Assembly (NCBI GenBank): GCA_937899895.1
Contig: CALBQR010000025.1
Location: 1-6,487 of the forward strand
Length of the DNA stretch: 6,487 bases
Direction of reading: 5' to 3'
Source of the DNA: an uncultured Alistipes sp.
GTDB taxonomy: Bacteria; Bacteroidota; Bacteroidia; Bacteroidales; Rikenellaceae
Numbering within the stretch: the stretch's first letter is position 1; each line of letters starts with the position of its first letter. Below are positions 1-6,401 of the stretch, one piece after another. The notes under the pieces are model-generated. The model searched no databases, was not told the origin of the DNA, and saw only the letters and a list, made by a program, of their open reading frames with translations. Made by a program: the position numbers and the translations under genes.

Positions 1-246
1 TGCTCGTTCGTCTGGTATAATGGGATACTTCAAAGAGAGTACAACCTTTTTAGAGAGGTGTCATATGGGTTGCAATCTATTAATAATCCTGGTATATCAG
101 AGTATTATTATAAAAAGCATAAAAAATATATAGAATTATCGGAAGCAGAATTTCACAAATTTGTCATTGAAACTGTGCAAAAAAGAAATAGCAAATCTCA
201 TAAATATAATATGTACAATCTGATTATTCTTATTCTTGGTTTATAG
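1..246 (+). CDS. Unrecognised protein, C-terminal part, runs in from left edge
   Basis: The frame is open from the first base to a TAG at 244-246, giving 81 residues with no stop, so the gene most likely begins outside the window. A GTG at 58 is an in-frame alternative start, but the residues before it (REYNLFREV) read like ordinary protein. The product is rich in Lys, Tyr, Glu and Asn, for example ISEYYYKKHKKYIELSEAEF, and ends in an abrupt hydrophobic tail, LIILILGL. I do not recognise the family. The DNA is much more AT-rich than the genes from 421 onward, which suggests acquired DNA. The hydrophobic tail may be a frameshift artefact: the frame one base back carries a more natural continuation to 371 (see findings). 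No function is proposed. Confidence 0.4.
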   Translation, partial: CSFVWYNGILQREYNLFREVSYGLQSINNPGISEYYYKKHKKYIELSEAEFHKFVIETVQKRNSKSHKYNMYNLIILILGL

Positions 247-316
247 CATTAAATAATGAAAATGAAAACAAACTCGGCTATATTTTCAAAGAGGAGAGTA
301 TAGAAGAGTTAAATAT

Positions 317-361
317 AAAAAGCAGAAAAATCATCGTTTGCGAAGGAATTTTCTGCTTTTT
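317..361 (+). terminator. Intrinsic terminator, possibly bidirectional
   Basis: The arm AAAAAGCAGAAAA (317-329) pairs perfectly with TTTTCTGCTTTTT (349-361), a 13-bp stem. The 19-nt loop holds a small inner stem, TCG (334-336) with CGA (341-343). The stem ends in a T run on either strand, so it could stop transcription both ways. It lies after the left-edge open frame and directly before the promoter of the DUF3006 gene, where a terminator for the upstream unit is expected. Confidence 0.7.
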
Positions 362-362
362 C

Positions 363-391
363 TTGATATGAGACGAAATGTGTGATATAAT
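363..391 (+). promoter_or_regulatory. Sigma70-type promoter for the DUF3006-plsY unit
   Basis: TTGATA at 363-368 is five of six matches to the -35 consensus. It is followed by a 17-nt spacer and a perfect TATAAT at 386-391. TG at 383-384, one base before the -10, adds an extended -10 element. Transcription would start near 398 and leave a leader of roughly 20 nt before the ATG at 421. A second TATAAT at 396-401 has no comparable -35. This is the housekeeping promoter form of Firmicutes and Proteobacteria; Bacteroidota normally use TTTG and TAnnTTTG elements, which I do not see here. Confidence 0.6.
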
Positions 392-410
392 GTAATATAA
401 TTCATTTTAC

Positions 411-416
411 GAGGTG
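411..416 (+). promoter_or_regulatory. Shine-Dalgarno site for the DUF3006 gene
   Basis: GAGGTG lies four bases before the ATG at 421 and fixes that start. Strong Shine-Dalgarno sequences are uncommon in Bacteroidota and are missing before the genes at 1597 and 3293. Confidence 0.6.
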
Positions 417-420
417 TCGT

Positions 421-663
421 ATGAAAAATGAAAAATTGCTTGTGATAGATAGGTTCGAAGGCAACATTGCGGTTTGTCTTGATGACGAGGAGCGCGCATT
501 TGATCTTCCAAGATCTGCAGTTGCGGACCTTGGTGAGGGCGAGTGCTTTCTTGCCGCGGTCGAGGGCGAGCGCGTGGAATTTATCAAAGCTATGCCTGAG
601 GAAACAGCTCGCCGCAAGGCAGAGGCCGAGGCTATGCTCGCATCTCTTTTCGGAAAAAAGTGA
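421..663 (+). CDS. DUF3006 family small protein
   Basis: The 80-residue soluble protein fits DUF3006 in length and pattern. IDRFEG near the N-terminus (residues 9-14) is followed by a short acidic beta-rich stretch and a Pro at 30 (FDLPRSAV). Next come an EGE turn (39-41), a second beta-rich part, and a C-terminal helix starting ETARRKAEAEAML. There is no signal peptide or membrane segment. The molecular function of the family is unknown; members are found mainly in Firmicutes. The ATG at 421 has a Shine-Dalgarno four bases upstream, and its own promoter lies at 363-391. plsY starts 14 bp after its stop, so the two are probably cotranscribed. In a window that otherwise looks like Bacteroidota, this gene is out of place. 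Confidence 0.75.
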   Translation: MKNEKLLVIDRFEGNIAVCLDDEERAFDLPRSAVADLGEGECFLAAVEGERVEFIKAMPEETARRKAEAEAMLASLFGKK

Positions 664-664
664 T

Positions 665-668
665 AAGG
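665..668 (+). promoter_or_regulatory. Shine-Dalgarno site for plsY
   Basis: AAGG lies nine bases before the ATG at 678, directly after the DUF3006 stop. It supports 678 as the plsY start over the in-frame GTG at 741, although the latter would give a more usual PlsY N-terminus. Confidence 0.4.
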
Positions 669-677
669 TAAAAAGAT

Positions 678-1472
678 ATGATAAAGGGAATTTACTATAT
701 TCTTGAAGAAGCGTGGGGCGAGGGCGATCCCAGATGCGCTGTGGCTTACACGATAGGACTGTTGCTTTGCATAATAGCGGGATATTTTCTTGGCAGTATC
801 AATTCTGCTATAGTGGTGTCGCGCTTGAAATATCATCAGGATATACGCGAGTACGGCAGTAAAAATGCCGGCGCAACCAATACCCTGCGAGTGTTAGGTA
901 AGCAGGCCGCTTTGCCTGTCTTTGCGCTCGATGTCTTGAAGGGTTTTGTCGCGGTAACGCTGATGAGCTTGATGAAGTACAGCCCCGCCGTAGGCGATAA
1001 TCTGCTGACAATCCTCAAATTGCTTGCCGTAGTTGCGGCAGTCATTGGTCATATCTTCCCGATCTTTGCCGATTTCCGTGGTGGTAAAGGTGTGGCAACG
1101 CTCGTTGGCTCGGTCATCGCAATTGCTCCGTCGATCATTCTGCTATGTTTCGGAGTGTGGCTGGTGATATTCTTGCTTTTTAATTATGTATCGCTGGCGT
1201 CAATGTGTGCGGGTGTCTCATTCCCGATATTTATTCTGGTCTCCCCCAAGACTCACGATAATCTGACGCTTATAATTTTCTCGTTCCTTGTGGCAATTCT
1301 GCTCATTTGGACTCATCGCAAAAATATTTCTCGCCTACGTGCGGGCACCGAGTCGAAGATTTCGATCTTCCCGAATAACGGTCATAAGCCCGATGTCGAT
1401 ATTACGGGTAGCAATTTGCGTGGTGAGTGCGAGAAGGATTATAACGACTCAACAACCGAAAAAGAGAGATAA
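678..1472 (+). CDS. plsY: Acyl-phosphate:glycerol-3-phosphate acyltransferase PlsY
   Basis: This inner-membrane enzyme transfers an acyl group from acyl-phosphate to glycerol-3-phosphate, the first acylation of phospholipid synthesis. All three family motifs are present: GSKNAGATN at residues 60-68, FRGGKGVAT at 133-141 (glycine loop), and HRKNISRLRAGTE at 213-225 with His213, Asn216 and Glu225. About six hydrophobic segments fall between residues 24 and 212. At 264 residues it is longer than the usual roughly 200-220. It has some 22 extra N-terminal residues, including a charged EEAWGEGD stretch, and a polar tail from about 232 (NNGHKPDVD onward) that is probably cytoplasmic. Its partner PlsX is not in the window. 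Codon choice changes near residue 68: the first 68 codons use ATA for six of nine Ile and no GGT, while the rest uses ATA for 3 of 19 Ile and GGT for 10 of 14 Gly. The identification is firm; the integrity of the gene as one unit is less so. Confidence 0.9.
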   Translation: MIKGIYYILEEAWGEGDPRCAVAYTIGLLLCIIAGYFLGSINSAIVVSRLKYHQDIREYGSKNAGATNTLRVLGKQAALPVFALDVLKGFVAVTLMSLMKYSPAVGDNLLTILKLLAVVAAVIGHIFPIFADFRGGKGVATLVGSVIAIAPSIILLCFGVWLVIFLLFNYVSLASMCAGVSFPIFILVSPKTHDNLTLIIFSFLVAILLIWTHRKNISRLRAGTESKISIFPNNGHKPDVDITGSNLRGECEKDYNDSTTEKER

Positions 1473-1596
1473 AGAGATAATTAAGAAAAATCCGCTCCTT
1501 CGGTTGCAGGTTTCGGCAAAGCAACTGTTTGGAACGGGTGTAAAGGAGAAAAAGACAAAGTAAGTATTAATCCCCTTAAAACCAATTACAACTATT

Positions 1597-3279
1597 ATGT
1601 TGCAAGAAAACCTGATCAAACTTTATGAGAAGAGTTTCCGCGAAAACCGCGAAATGCCGGCTCTGACCGACTATTTCAAGAAAGAGACCTTCTCGTACTA
1701 CGAAATGGCAAAAGAGATCGCCAAGTTGCACCTTTTGTTCAGGAAGTCCGAAATTAAGCAGGGCGATAAGATCGCGCTGATCGGCCGAAATAACACTCGC
1801 TGGTGTATTTCGTATATCGCTACCATTACCTATGGTGCGACGATTGTTCCCATTTTGCAGGACTTTAACCCGAATGATATTATTCACATTATCAACCACT
1901 CGGAGAGTAAATTGCTCTTCTTGGGTGATACCTATTGGGACAATATCGAGCCTGATCAGATCCCTGCTATCAAGGCTGTATTCTCGCTTACGGACTATCA
2001 CGTTATCTATGAGAAGGATGGCCATTCGCTGACCCGTTTCCAGCAGGATATCCTCAAACACTATCGCTCGAAGTATCCGCGCGGTTTCAGTGTCAATGAT
2101 ATTAAGTATCCCGATGTTCCGAGCGATCAGCTTATGTTGCTGAACTATACTTCGGGTACGACGGGCTACTCGAAGGGTGTAATGCTGACCTGCAATAACC
2201 TGACAGGCAACGTGCTCTTCGCAATTACCGAGATCAACCCCGATACCCAAAATACATTCTTCTATCGCGGCTCGCGCACGCTGTCGTTCCTGCCGTTGGC
2301 TCATGCCTTTGGTTGTGCATTTGACCTATTGTCGCCTTTGGCTTGCGGTGGTCATGTTACTTTGCTGGGCCGTATTCCCGCTGCAAAGATTCTGATGCAG
2401 GCAATGGCAGTTGTTAAGCCGACCATTATCTGCTGCGTTCCGATGATCCTCGAAAAGGTATATCGTAAGCAGGTGTTGCCGATGTTGGAGAAGAAGCCGA
2501 TGAGTATCGCTATGCGTATTCCTCTGCTCAATACCGCAATTCACTCGATTATCCGCAAGAAGTTGATCGATGCCTTTGGTGGTAATGTCGATATCTTCGT
2601 CGTTGGTGGCGCTCCGATTAATGAGGAGACCGAGGCATTCTTGTTGAAGATCAATTTCCCGCTGACGATTGGCTACGGTATGACCGAGTGCGGCCCGCTG
2701 ATCAGCTTTGCTGCTCACACCGATTTCAAACCCGGTTCGTGCGGTCGCTATTTGAAGTCGCACCTCGAATGTAAGATCGACTCGCCGGATCCGGAGAAGG
2801 TTGCAGGTGAGATTATGATTCGCGGTGAGCACGTGATGATGGGTTACTATAAGAACGAGCAGGCTACTACCGATGTTCTCGAACCCGATGGTTGGATGCA
2901 TACGGGCGATATGGGTACGTTGGATCCCGACGGTACGCTCTACATTCGCGGTCGTTGCAAGACGATGCTTTTGGGTAGCAATGGCCAGAACATCTATCCG
3001 GAGGAGATCGAGGCTAAATTGAATACTCTGTATCTGGTAATGGAGTCGTTGGTTGTTCAGCGCGACAATAAGTTGGTGGCTTTGGTTGTGCCCGATTATG
3101 AGGCTGCCGAGGCTGAAGGTGTTACCAAGCTCGATATTCCGAAGTATATGGACGAGAACTTGAAGCAGATCAACTCGTTGGTTGCACCTTACGAGCGTCT
3201 GGCCGAGATTATTATCTATCCTTCGGAGTTTGAGAAGACTCCGAAGCGCAGTATCAAGCGTTATTTGTACAATATCTAA
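1597..3279 (+). CDS. AMP-forming long-chain fatty acid-CoA ligase (or acyl-ACP synthetase)
   Basis: This 560-residue member of the ANL adenylating superfamily activates a carboxylic acid, probably a fatty acid, to acyl-AMP and then passes it to CoA or ACP. The motifs are in order. The P-loop TSGTTGYSKG spans 185-194. GYGMTE spans 359-364, with Glu364 expected to bind Mg-ATP. HTGDMG contains the ribose-binding Asp438. The hinge region RGRCKTML starts at 451, followed by NGQNIYPEEIE. The early YYEMAKEIAKL helix and the length match the long-chain acyl-CoA synthetase group. No signal peptide or membrane segment is seen. The C-terminal A10 motif is unusual: in KTPKRSIKRYLY the expected catalytic Lys position appears to be Ser552 (see findings). 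The ATG at 1597 has no Shine-Dalgarno but an A/T-rich leader, as is usual in Bacteroidota. The hydrolase gene starts 13 bp later. Substrate and acceptor cannot be read from the sequence. Confidence 0.88.
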   Translation: MLQENLIKLYEKSFRENREMPALTDYFKKETFSYYEMAKEIAKLHLLFRKSEIKQGDKIALIGRNNTRWCISYIATITYGATIVPILQDFNPNDIIHIINHSESKLLFLGDTYWDNIEPDQIPAIKAVFSLTDYHVIYEKDGHSLTRFQQDILKHYRSKYPRGFSVNDIKYPDVPSDQLMLLNYTSGTTGYSKGVMLTCNNLTGNVLFAITEINPDTQNTFFYRGSRTLSFLPLAHAFGCAFDLLSPLACGGHVTLLGRIPAAKILMQAMAVVKPTIICCVPMILEKVYRKQVLPMLEKKPMSIAMRIPLLNTAIHSIIRKKLIDAFGGNVDIFVVGGAPINEETEAFLLKINFPLTIGYGMTECGPLISFAAHTDFKPGSCGRYLKSHLECKIDSPDPEKVAGEIMIRGEHVMMGYYKNEQATTDVLEPDGWMHTGDMGTLDPDGTLYIRGRCKTMLLGSNGQNIYPEEIEAKLNTLYLVMESLVVQRDNKLVALVVPDYEAAEAEGVTKLDIPKYMDENLKQINSLVAPYERLAEIIIYPSEFEKTPKRSIKRYLYNI

Positions 3280-3292
3280 AATAGAATAGACG

Positions 3293-4372
3293 ATGAAAAG
3301 ATTGATTCTTACCGCATTGGCCGTTGTGGCGATTGCTTTGCAAGCTGCGGCTGCCAAGATTGATTCGTTGGAGTTTCGTTCGGCGCGCGATTTTCGTATT
3401 GTAGGTAAAGGCTTTACCGATACCGAGTCGTTCTACGATCGTTTGCCCGCATCGGTTAAGGAGGGTTGCCGAGAGGAACTTTGGACCCTTTCGACCAATA
3501 GTGCAGGTATAGCAATTCGCTTCCGTACCAACTCGACAACTATCGGCGTAAAATGGACCGTTCGTCAGCAGATGAATATGGGCCATATGACTACGGTGGG
3601 TATTCGCGGTGTCGATCTCTATCGTCTGACCGATGATGGCTGGCGACACGTCAATTCGGGTCGCCCCTCGACCAAGAGCAAGGAGAATAGCGGTGTGCTG
3701 ATCTCGAATATGGCCAGCGAGTATGCCGAGTATATGCTCTACCTGCCTCTGTATGATGGTGTTAGCGATGTGCAGATCGGTGTTGATCGCGGTGCCGTAA
3801 TTGAGCAGCCCGCTGTGGCTACTCCGCGTGCCGATCGCTCGGTGGTGTTCTATGGTACGAGCATTACGCAGGGCGGATGTGCCAATCGTGCGGGTATGTG
3901 CTATTCGTCAATCCTCTCGCGTGATATGGACTTCGAGGCTATCAACCTCGGTTTCAGTGGCAATGCTCGCTGCGATCTCTATATCGCCGAGGCTATGGCT
4001 CGCTTGAATCCTACGGTCTATTTCCTCGATTTCGTACCTAATTGTACGGCAAAGATGATTGAGGAGAGGGCAATTGAGTTCATTGAGGTTATTCGTAAGG
4101 CTCATCCTACCACTCCGATTATTATGATCGACAGCTATAAGTTCCCGCCCTCGCAGTTCAACCTTGAACAGCGCAGTCAGTTGGAGGCCAAGACGGTCGA
4201 GATGCGTAAGGTGGCTGAACACTTTAAGCGCGATAAGAATTTCTATTTCTACGAGGGCGCATCGTATAACGATGATGAGTGCTCGGTTGATGGCGCACAC
4301 CTGACCGACTTGGGCTTTAAGGCTATGGCTGATCACTATAAAAAGCTCTTGAAGAAGCATATTCGCAAGTAG
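3293..4372 (+). CDS. Exported SGNH/GDSL hydrolase with N-terminal GxDLY domain
   Basis: The 359-residue protein is probably a periplasmic or surface esterase. Residues 1-21 form a signal peptide (MKR, hydrophobic core, AAAA; cleavage near 19-21) with no lipobox Cys. The N-terminal half is a beta-rich domain containing GVDLY, the signature of the GxDLY domain found before SGNH lipases. The C-terminal half is the hydrolase. Block I is GTSITQGG with nucleophile Ser190. Block II is NLGFSGNAR, with oxyanion-hole Gly near 220-223. Block III is represented by DFVPNC with Asn250, where many relatives have GxND. Block V is DGAHLTDLGF with Asp333 and His336 completing the triad. Relatives of this two-domain type remove acetyl or other acyl groups from glycans or lipids; the substrate here is unknown. 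The gene lies 13 bp after the ligase and 26 bp before the kinase, so all are probably on one transcript. Confidence 0.87.
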   Translation: MKRLILTALAVVAIALQAAAAKIDSLEFRSARDFRIVGKGFTDTESFYDRLPASVKEGCREELWTLSTNSAGIAIRFRTNSTTIGVKWTVRQQMNMGHMTTVGIRGVDLYRLTDDGWRHVNSGRPSTKSKENSGVLISNMASEYAEYMLYLPLYDGVSDVQIGVDRGAVIEQPAVATPRADRSVVFYGTSITQGGCANRAGMCYSSILSRDMDFEAINLGFSGNARCDLYIAEAMARLNPTVYFLDFVPNCTAKMIEERAIEFIEVIRKAHPTTPIIMIDSYKFPPSQFNLEQRSQLEAKTVEMRKVAEHFKRDKNFYFYEGASYNDDECSVDGAHLTDLGFKAMADHYKKLLKKHIRK

Positions 4373-4398
4373 TAAGAGAGTGGTAAAACGGAGTGCTT

Positions 4399-5469
4399 AT
4401 GCGAGTTCCACGACCACAATCCGAAAAAATCAGTAAGCAGGCTCTGACCGAGGGCCTGCTCTACTTTTTGGTGTGGACATCTGTGTTCCTGATACCGATT
4501 TTGAGTGGCTCGATCTTCCGACGCGATCCATTCAATTTACAGCGTATCGAGGTGGCGTGGAGTGTTGTGTTGCCATACTTCGTGGTCTTTTTGATTCACA
4601 ATTTCGTGCTGATTCGTCGATTATTGCTGGCTAAACGTTATTTGATTTATGTACTATCGACGATTAGTCTGTCGGTGATCGTCTTCTCGCTTGTTGCACT
4701 CTATCAGTCGGTTAACGACATTGATGTCAATCAACCCGATCTGCTTACCAAGGGGTGGATTTTCAGCTATCTGCCTATGGCGGTCAATATGCTGCTCGGT
4801 GTGTTTATGTGCGGTCTGAATTCGGGTGTTAATATGATTTTCAAGTCGATCCGAGACGATCAGGCTATGGCAGAGATGAAGCACAATATCAAGGAGGCCG
4901 AGTTGAGTTATTTGAAGTACCAGATCAATCCGCACTTCTTTATGAATACGCTCAACAATATCCACGCGCTGATCGACATTGACTCCGAGGCGGCAAAGGA
5001 TACGGTGATCGAGCTGTCGAAGATGATGCGTTATGTGCTTTACGACTCGGAGCAGGATGCCATATCGCTCGAAAAGGAGATTCAGTTTCTGCAACACTAC
5101 ATCCAACTTATGCGCTTGCGATATAGCGATTCGGTGGAGATAGTGGTTGATGTACCCGAAGAGTCGCCCTCGCAGGTCAAGATTCCACCTCTGATCTTCA
5201 TCGTCTTTGTCGAGAATGCGTTTAAGCACGGTATTAGCTATAATAACCGTTCGTATATTCACATTTCGATTGAGATCAATGCCGAGGCCGATCGTGTGCG
5301 CTATCGCGTCTCTAACTCGAAGAATCCGAGCAAATGGAATACGCAGGGCGGCATAGGCCTGGATAATGTTCGTAAGCGTTTGGATCTGCTCTTCCCGAAG
5401 CGTTACCAACTCGAAATCGAGAATACTGCCAATCAATATAGTGTCGAATTAAACATTCCTGCACGATGA
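4399..5469 (+). CDS. LytS/YehU-type membrane sensor histidine kinase
   Basis: The 356-residue kinase has about four membrane segments near residues 20-40, 53-75, 81-104 and 120-148. It has no large periplasmic domain, so the signal is probably sensed within or near the membrane. A short coiled linker (MAEMKHNIKEAELSYLKYQI) leads to the His_kinase domain, with phospho-acceptor His179 in INPHFFMNTLNNIHAL. The ATPase part follows, with an N-box FVENAFKHG (Asn273) and a G-box GGIGLDNVRKRL (Gly317, Gly318, Gly320). These are hallmarks of the LytS family, which pairs with LytTR regulators. I chose the ATG at 4399; a GTG two codons upstream (4393) is possible but less likely. The stop overlaps the regulator's start (ATGA, 5466-5469), so translation is coupled. 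The input signal is unknown; the neighbouring lipid and esterase genes make an envelope signal plausible. Confidence 0.92.
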   Translation: MRVPRPQSEKISKQALTEGLLYFLVWTSVFLIPILSGSIFRRDPFNLQRIEVAWSVVLPYFVVFLIHNFVLIRRLLLAKRYLIYVLSTISLSVIVFSLVALYQSVNDIDVNQPDLLTKGWIFSYLPMAVNMLLGVFMCGLNSGVNMIFKSIRDDQAMAEMKHNIKEAELSYLKYQINPHFFMNTLNNIHALIDIDSEAAKDTVIELSKMMRYVLYDSEQDAISLEKEIQFLQHYIQLMRLRYSDSVEIVVDVPEESPSQVKIPPLIFIVFVENAFKHGISYNNRSYIHISIEINAEADRVRYRVSNSKNPSKWNTQGGIGLDNVRKRLDLLFPKRYQLEIENTANQYSVELNIPAR

Positions 5470-6236
5470 TCAAGTGTGTTACAATCGACGATGAGCCGTT
5501 GGCTCTCAAACAGTTGAATAAATATGTATCGCAAGTTCCGTTCTTGGAGCTTGTGGGGTCATTCACCAATTCGATCGAGGCGTCGGCATTCGTGTCGAGT
5601 GAGTCGGTCGATCTGATCTTTGTCGATATCAATATGCCCGACTTGAACGGTTTGGATTTCGTTCGTTCGCTGGTAGGGCATAAAATGGTGGTTTTCACGA
5701 CTGCCTATTCGGAGTATGCGATCGAGAGTTATAAACTCAATGCGGTGGATTATCTGTTGAAACCGATCTCGTTCTCGGACTTCCTGCGTGCTGCTAATAA
5801 GTGTAAGCACCACCACGAACTATTGCAGACGGCGGCAGCGCAACCCTCTACAATCCCTGCAACGGAGCAGGAGACGGAGGAGGATGCCGAGCTTACGATT
5901 GAGAATCGCGAGTATATCTCGGTGAAGGCTGATCATAAAGTTATGCTGGTTAAGATCAGCGATATAGATTATGTCGAGAGTGAGAGCGAATATTTGCGTC
6001 TGCACCTAAATTCGGGCGAGGTTGTTACGACGCTGCTCCGTATGAAAAATATCGAGCCGATACTTACGGCGAGCGACTTTATGCGAATTCATCGTTCATA
6101 TATTGTCAATCTCAAACATATCAAGGCCTTTGCCAAAGGGCGAGTATTCCTGAACGATAAAGTGAGTATCCCCGTCGGCGACAACTATAAAGAGAGCTTC
6201 AATAGCTATATCGAGAAGGCCTATCTCAACCTTTAA
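5466..6236 (+). CDS. LytTR-family response regulator
   Basis: The 256-residue cytoplasmic regulator is the partner of the overlapping kinase gene. The receiver domain (about 1-115) has the acidic pair Asp8-Asp9, phospho-acceptor Asp54 in FVDINMPDLNG, Thr79 in FTTAY, and Lys99-Pro100 in YLLKP. A polar, Gln/Glu/Thr-rich linker (about 119-142) separates it from the C-terminal LytTR DNA-binding domain (about 145-250), recognised by DIDYVESESEYLRLHL and the signature FMRIHRSYIVNLKHI. LytTR proteins bind short direct repeats upstream of target promoters; I could not identify such sites in this window. It is the last gene of the apparent operon and ends about 114 bp before a terminator. Its regulon is unknown. 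Confidence 0.93.
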   Translation: MIKCVTIDDEPLALKQLNKYVSQVPFLELVGSFTNSIEASAFVSSESVDLIFVDINMPDLNGLDFVRSLVGHKMVVFTTAYSEYAIESYKLNAVDYLLKPISFSDFLRAANKCKHHHELLQTAAAQPSTIPATEQETEEDAELTIENREYISVKADHKVMLVKISDIDYVESESEYLRLHLNSGEVVTTLLRMKNIEPILTASDFMRIHRSYIVNLKHIKAFAKGRVFLNDKVSIPVGDNYKESFNSYIEKAYLNL

Positions 6237-6349
6237 GCCTTGGTCGCCGACTGCGGAGTGTGGCACTTGCTGCTTCCCGATACGATGCGCCTTGCCCTCT
6301 TTCCGATATGGTGATACGATAGCTTGATTCGTTCGCTATTAAACACAAA

Positions 6350-6381
6350 AAAATCCCGAACCAGAAGCGGTTCGGGATTTT
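6350..6381. terminator. Bidirectional terminator between convergent genes
   Basis: The arm AAAATCCCGAACC (6350-6362) pairs perfectly with GGTTCGGGATTTT (6369-6381) around a six-base loop, AGAAGC. Seen from the minus strand the stem is followed by a run of seven T (A run at 6347-6353), which makes it a strong terminator for gap. On the plus strand the tail is TTTTCTTTG, good enough to stop the regulator operon as well. Its position between two converging genes fits this dual use. Confidence 0.88.
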
Positions 6382-6401
6382 CTTTGTCGGTAGGGTTAAG
6401 A

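Noticed and set aside
402..836. A 144-codon minus-strand frame across the DUF3006 gene and the start of plsY.
   Set aside because: It is antisense to two supported genes, and its translation is Ser/Arg-rich low-complexity sequence.
1288..1563. A 91-codon plus-strand frame overlapping the end of plsY and the gap after it.
   Set aside because: Its first two thirds are an out-of-frame copy of PlsY coding sequence; only the last 30 codons are free, too little to support a gene.
2326..3357. A 343-codon open frame on the minus strand inside the ligase gene, and similar long ones at 1576-2304 and 4654-5436.
   Set aside because: They lie opposite strongly recognised genes. The plus-strand codon bias avoids the triplets that would read as stops on the other strand, and the translations resemble no protein family.
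6317..6340. A small inverted repeat, ATAGC with GCTAT, downstream of the regulator.
   Set aside because: The stem is only five base pairs with a long loop, and a much stronger terminator follows at 6350.
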